Assembly: GCA_947176535.1 (NCBI GenBank)
Contig: CAMWQU010000012.1
Location: forward strand, 1-64,000
Direction: 5' to 3'
From: an uncultured Prevotellaceae bacterium
GTDB taxonomy: Bacteria; Bacteroidota; Bacteroidia; Bacteroidales; Bacteroidaceae
Length of the DNA stretch: 64,000 nt
In this document: in pieces, positions 63,197-64,000 of the stretch
Layout: each line of letters opens with the position of its first letter
Numbering within the stretch: the first letter of the stretch is position 1
The notes under the pieces: generated by a model
Database searches by the model: none
The model's input: only the letters and a program-made list of their open reading frames with translations
Told to the model about the DNA's origin: nothing
Made by a program: the position numbers and the translations under genes

Positions 63197-64000
63197 TCAA
63201 TGTTCGTATGCAGTCATTGTCCAGCGGTCGCCGGCGCGCCGGAAAGTGAAGAAATCCATCATGCTGTTCGAGAAACCGCATTGCAGCAGAACGAGCCGAT
63301 GGGCATCCGTCAGGGAATGTCCAAAGTCGATGTTCACGAATCGCCCTTCAGGCATTTCGGGCCGGAAAGCAGGCCACTGGTCGCTGTCTATCGTACCCAC
63401 AATCTCGTCATCCACCTCCTCTTCGTCCGTCTCAGGCATGGCAACCCGCAACTGACGGGCGAGGCATTCCTGCTGATAGAGCGAATCAGAAACAAAACGC
63501 TCATAGAAGCGGAAAAAGTCGCCGGCCGTACCCTGCGGGGCCGAAACGACCCGACTTAAAAGGTACCAGTGACCGTCCTTGCGGTGAAAGTTGTAGCTGT
63601 CTACGGAAAACTGCGTCAAATCGACAAACTGCACGGCGACATCCTCCAGCAGGCTGTCGTTCTGCAACACCGAAGCCTGTGCGGCCTCGCTCAGAAGCAG
63701 TGTGTAATAATCGTTTTCAGGCATCTGAAACTCGCTGCGAAACTGCTTCCCGCTGCGGATGGTGCGTTCCGTTCCGTCCATGTCGGTGACGGGGAGCGGA
63801 AACTTGATGCGCTCGGCCTGAAAGCGGTTGTTATGGGTGAATGCAAAAAAGAAATCGCCAAAAACTTCCAACGTGTGCTCCTCAAGGGAAAGCCCTTTAT
63901 CATCTTCCTCCTCGAAAAGAGCGATAGTGTCACTCTGCAGAGAATCCTCCGTTACCAGCGTATCCGCCCCGGTTTCGTAACCCGCGATGTGCCCCCGGTT
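63197..64000 (-). CDS. DUF4348-like protein, 5' end beyond the window
   Basis: The reading frame is open to base 64000 with no stop, so the start lies outside and at least 267 residues are present. The upstream part is acidic (TLVTEDSLQSDTIALFEEE). The body has FGDFFFAFTHNNRFQAERIK, then beta-rich segments such as DGHWYLLSRV and FVNIDFG, resembling DUF4348, a Bacteroidetes family of unknown function that is often lipid-anchored. No catalytic motif is seen. It is probably in an operon with murB. Confidence 0.65.
   Translation of the reverse strand, partial: NRGHIAGYETGADTLVTEDSLQSDTIALFEEEDDKGLSLEEHTLEVFGDFFFAFTHNNRFQAERIKFPLPVTDMDGTERTIRSGKQFRSEFQMPENDYYTLLLSEAAQASVLQNDSLLEDVAVQFVDLTQFSVDSYNFHRKDGHWYLLSRVVSAPQGTAGDFFRFYERFVSDSLYQQECLARQLRVAMPETDEEEVDDEIVGTIDSDQWPAFRPEMPEGRFVNIDFGHSLTDAHRLVLLQCGFSNSMMDFFTFRRAGDRWTMTAYEH

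Overview
The window is a piece of a Bacteroidales chromosome, most likely Prevotellaceae or a close relative. Three things point there. First, nearly every promoter that can be recognised is the Bacteroidetes type, with a TAnnTTTG -7 box and no Shine-Dalgarno sequence. Second, the gene set is typical: type III glutamine synthetase, Rnf operon headed by rseC, S16 with a long Ala/Lys/Glu tail, DUF4295 next to L28/L33, DUF3078, DUF4286, HisIE fusion. Third, secreted proteins end in a YDLxGR...GIYIxxxKKI tail. The first 25 bases look like a Nextera (Tn5) adapter, so position 1 is probably a contig end rather than genome sequence. Base composition is mosaic: most of the window is balanced to G+C-rich, but the helicase gene (24.7-28.0 kb) and a small orphan (44.9-45.4 kb) are plainly A+T-rich.

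Layout. 0-5 kb: a secreted sialidase with two N-terminal SGNH esterase-like domains, then a gene-free stretch with a palindromic repeat and a candidate ~180-nt structured RNA. 5-12 kb: galE downstream of the rseC-rnfBCDGEA ion-pumping ferredoxin:NAD oxidoreductase operon. 12-20.5 kb: CPBP protease, rpsP, rmuC, a BaiN/HI0933 flavoprotein, glnN, and the operon queF-YjjG-like phosphatase-M15 peptidase. 20.7-24.7 kb: kdgK and eda (end of uronate/pectin catabolism), map, tsaD. 24.7-28 kb: an unusual UvrD-type helicase with a nuclease-like insert, zinc ribbons and HRDC. 28.2-29.7 kb: rpmB-rpmG-DUF4295 and engB. 29.7-38.7 kb: a DUF3078 outer-membrane protein, then pyrG-yidC-S9 peptidase-MFS. 38.9-44.3 kb: four overlapping minus-strand genes (lipoprotein, GH51 arabinofuranosidase, mltG, CE12-type esterase). 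44.4-51.1 kb: small hypotheticals, lptD, HD protein, C10 protease. 51.6-62 kb: DUF4286-ruvC-hypothetical-hisHAF-hisIE-ftsE-aspartokinase-lysA-GT2-DedA-outer-membrane protein. 62.1-64 kb: murB and a DUF4348-like gene that runs off the end.

Themes. GH51, the CE12-type esterase, kdgK and eda are consistent with growth on pectin-type plant polysaccharide. The sialidase/esterase suggests use of host sialoglycans. lptD, yidC, mltG, murB and lysA serve the envelope, and Rnf links ferredoxin oxidation to an ion gradient.

The most interesting non-coding signal is a family of intergenic palindromic elements at six places (about 4.7, 12.8, 22.6, 38.9, 51.3 and 62.1 kb). They are built from variants of GTCCATAGCGGGAC flanked by GAGGCTC/GAGCCTC arms. 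Some have G/C-rich terminal inverted repeats, one has flanking 9-bp direct repeats, and three sit beside alternating purine-pyrimidine tracts. Next come the rod-like RNA at 4796-4975 and the A+T-rich helicase. No complete defence island, CRISPR array, prophage, tRNA, rRNA or transposase gene was seen.
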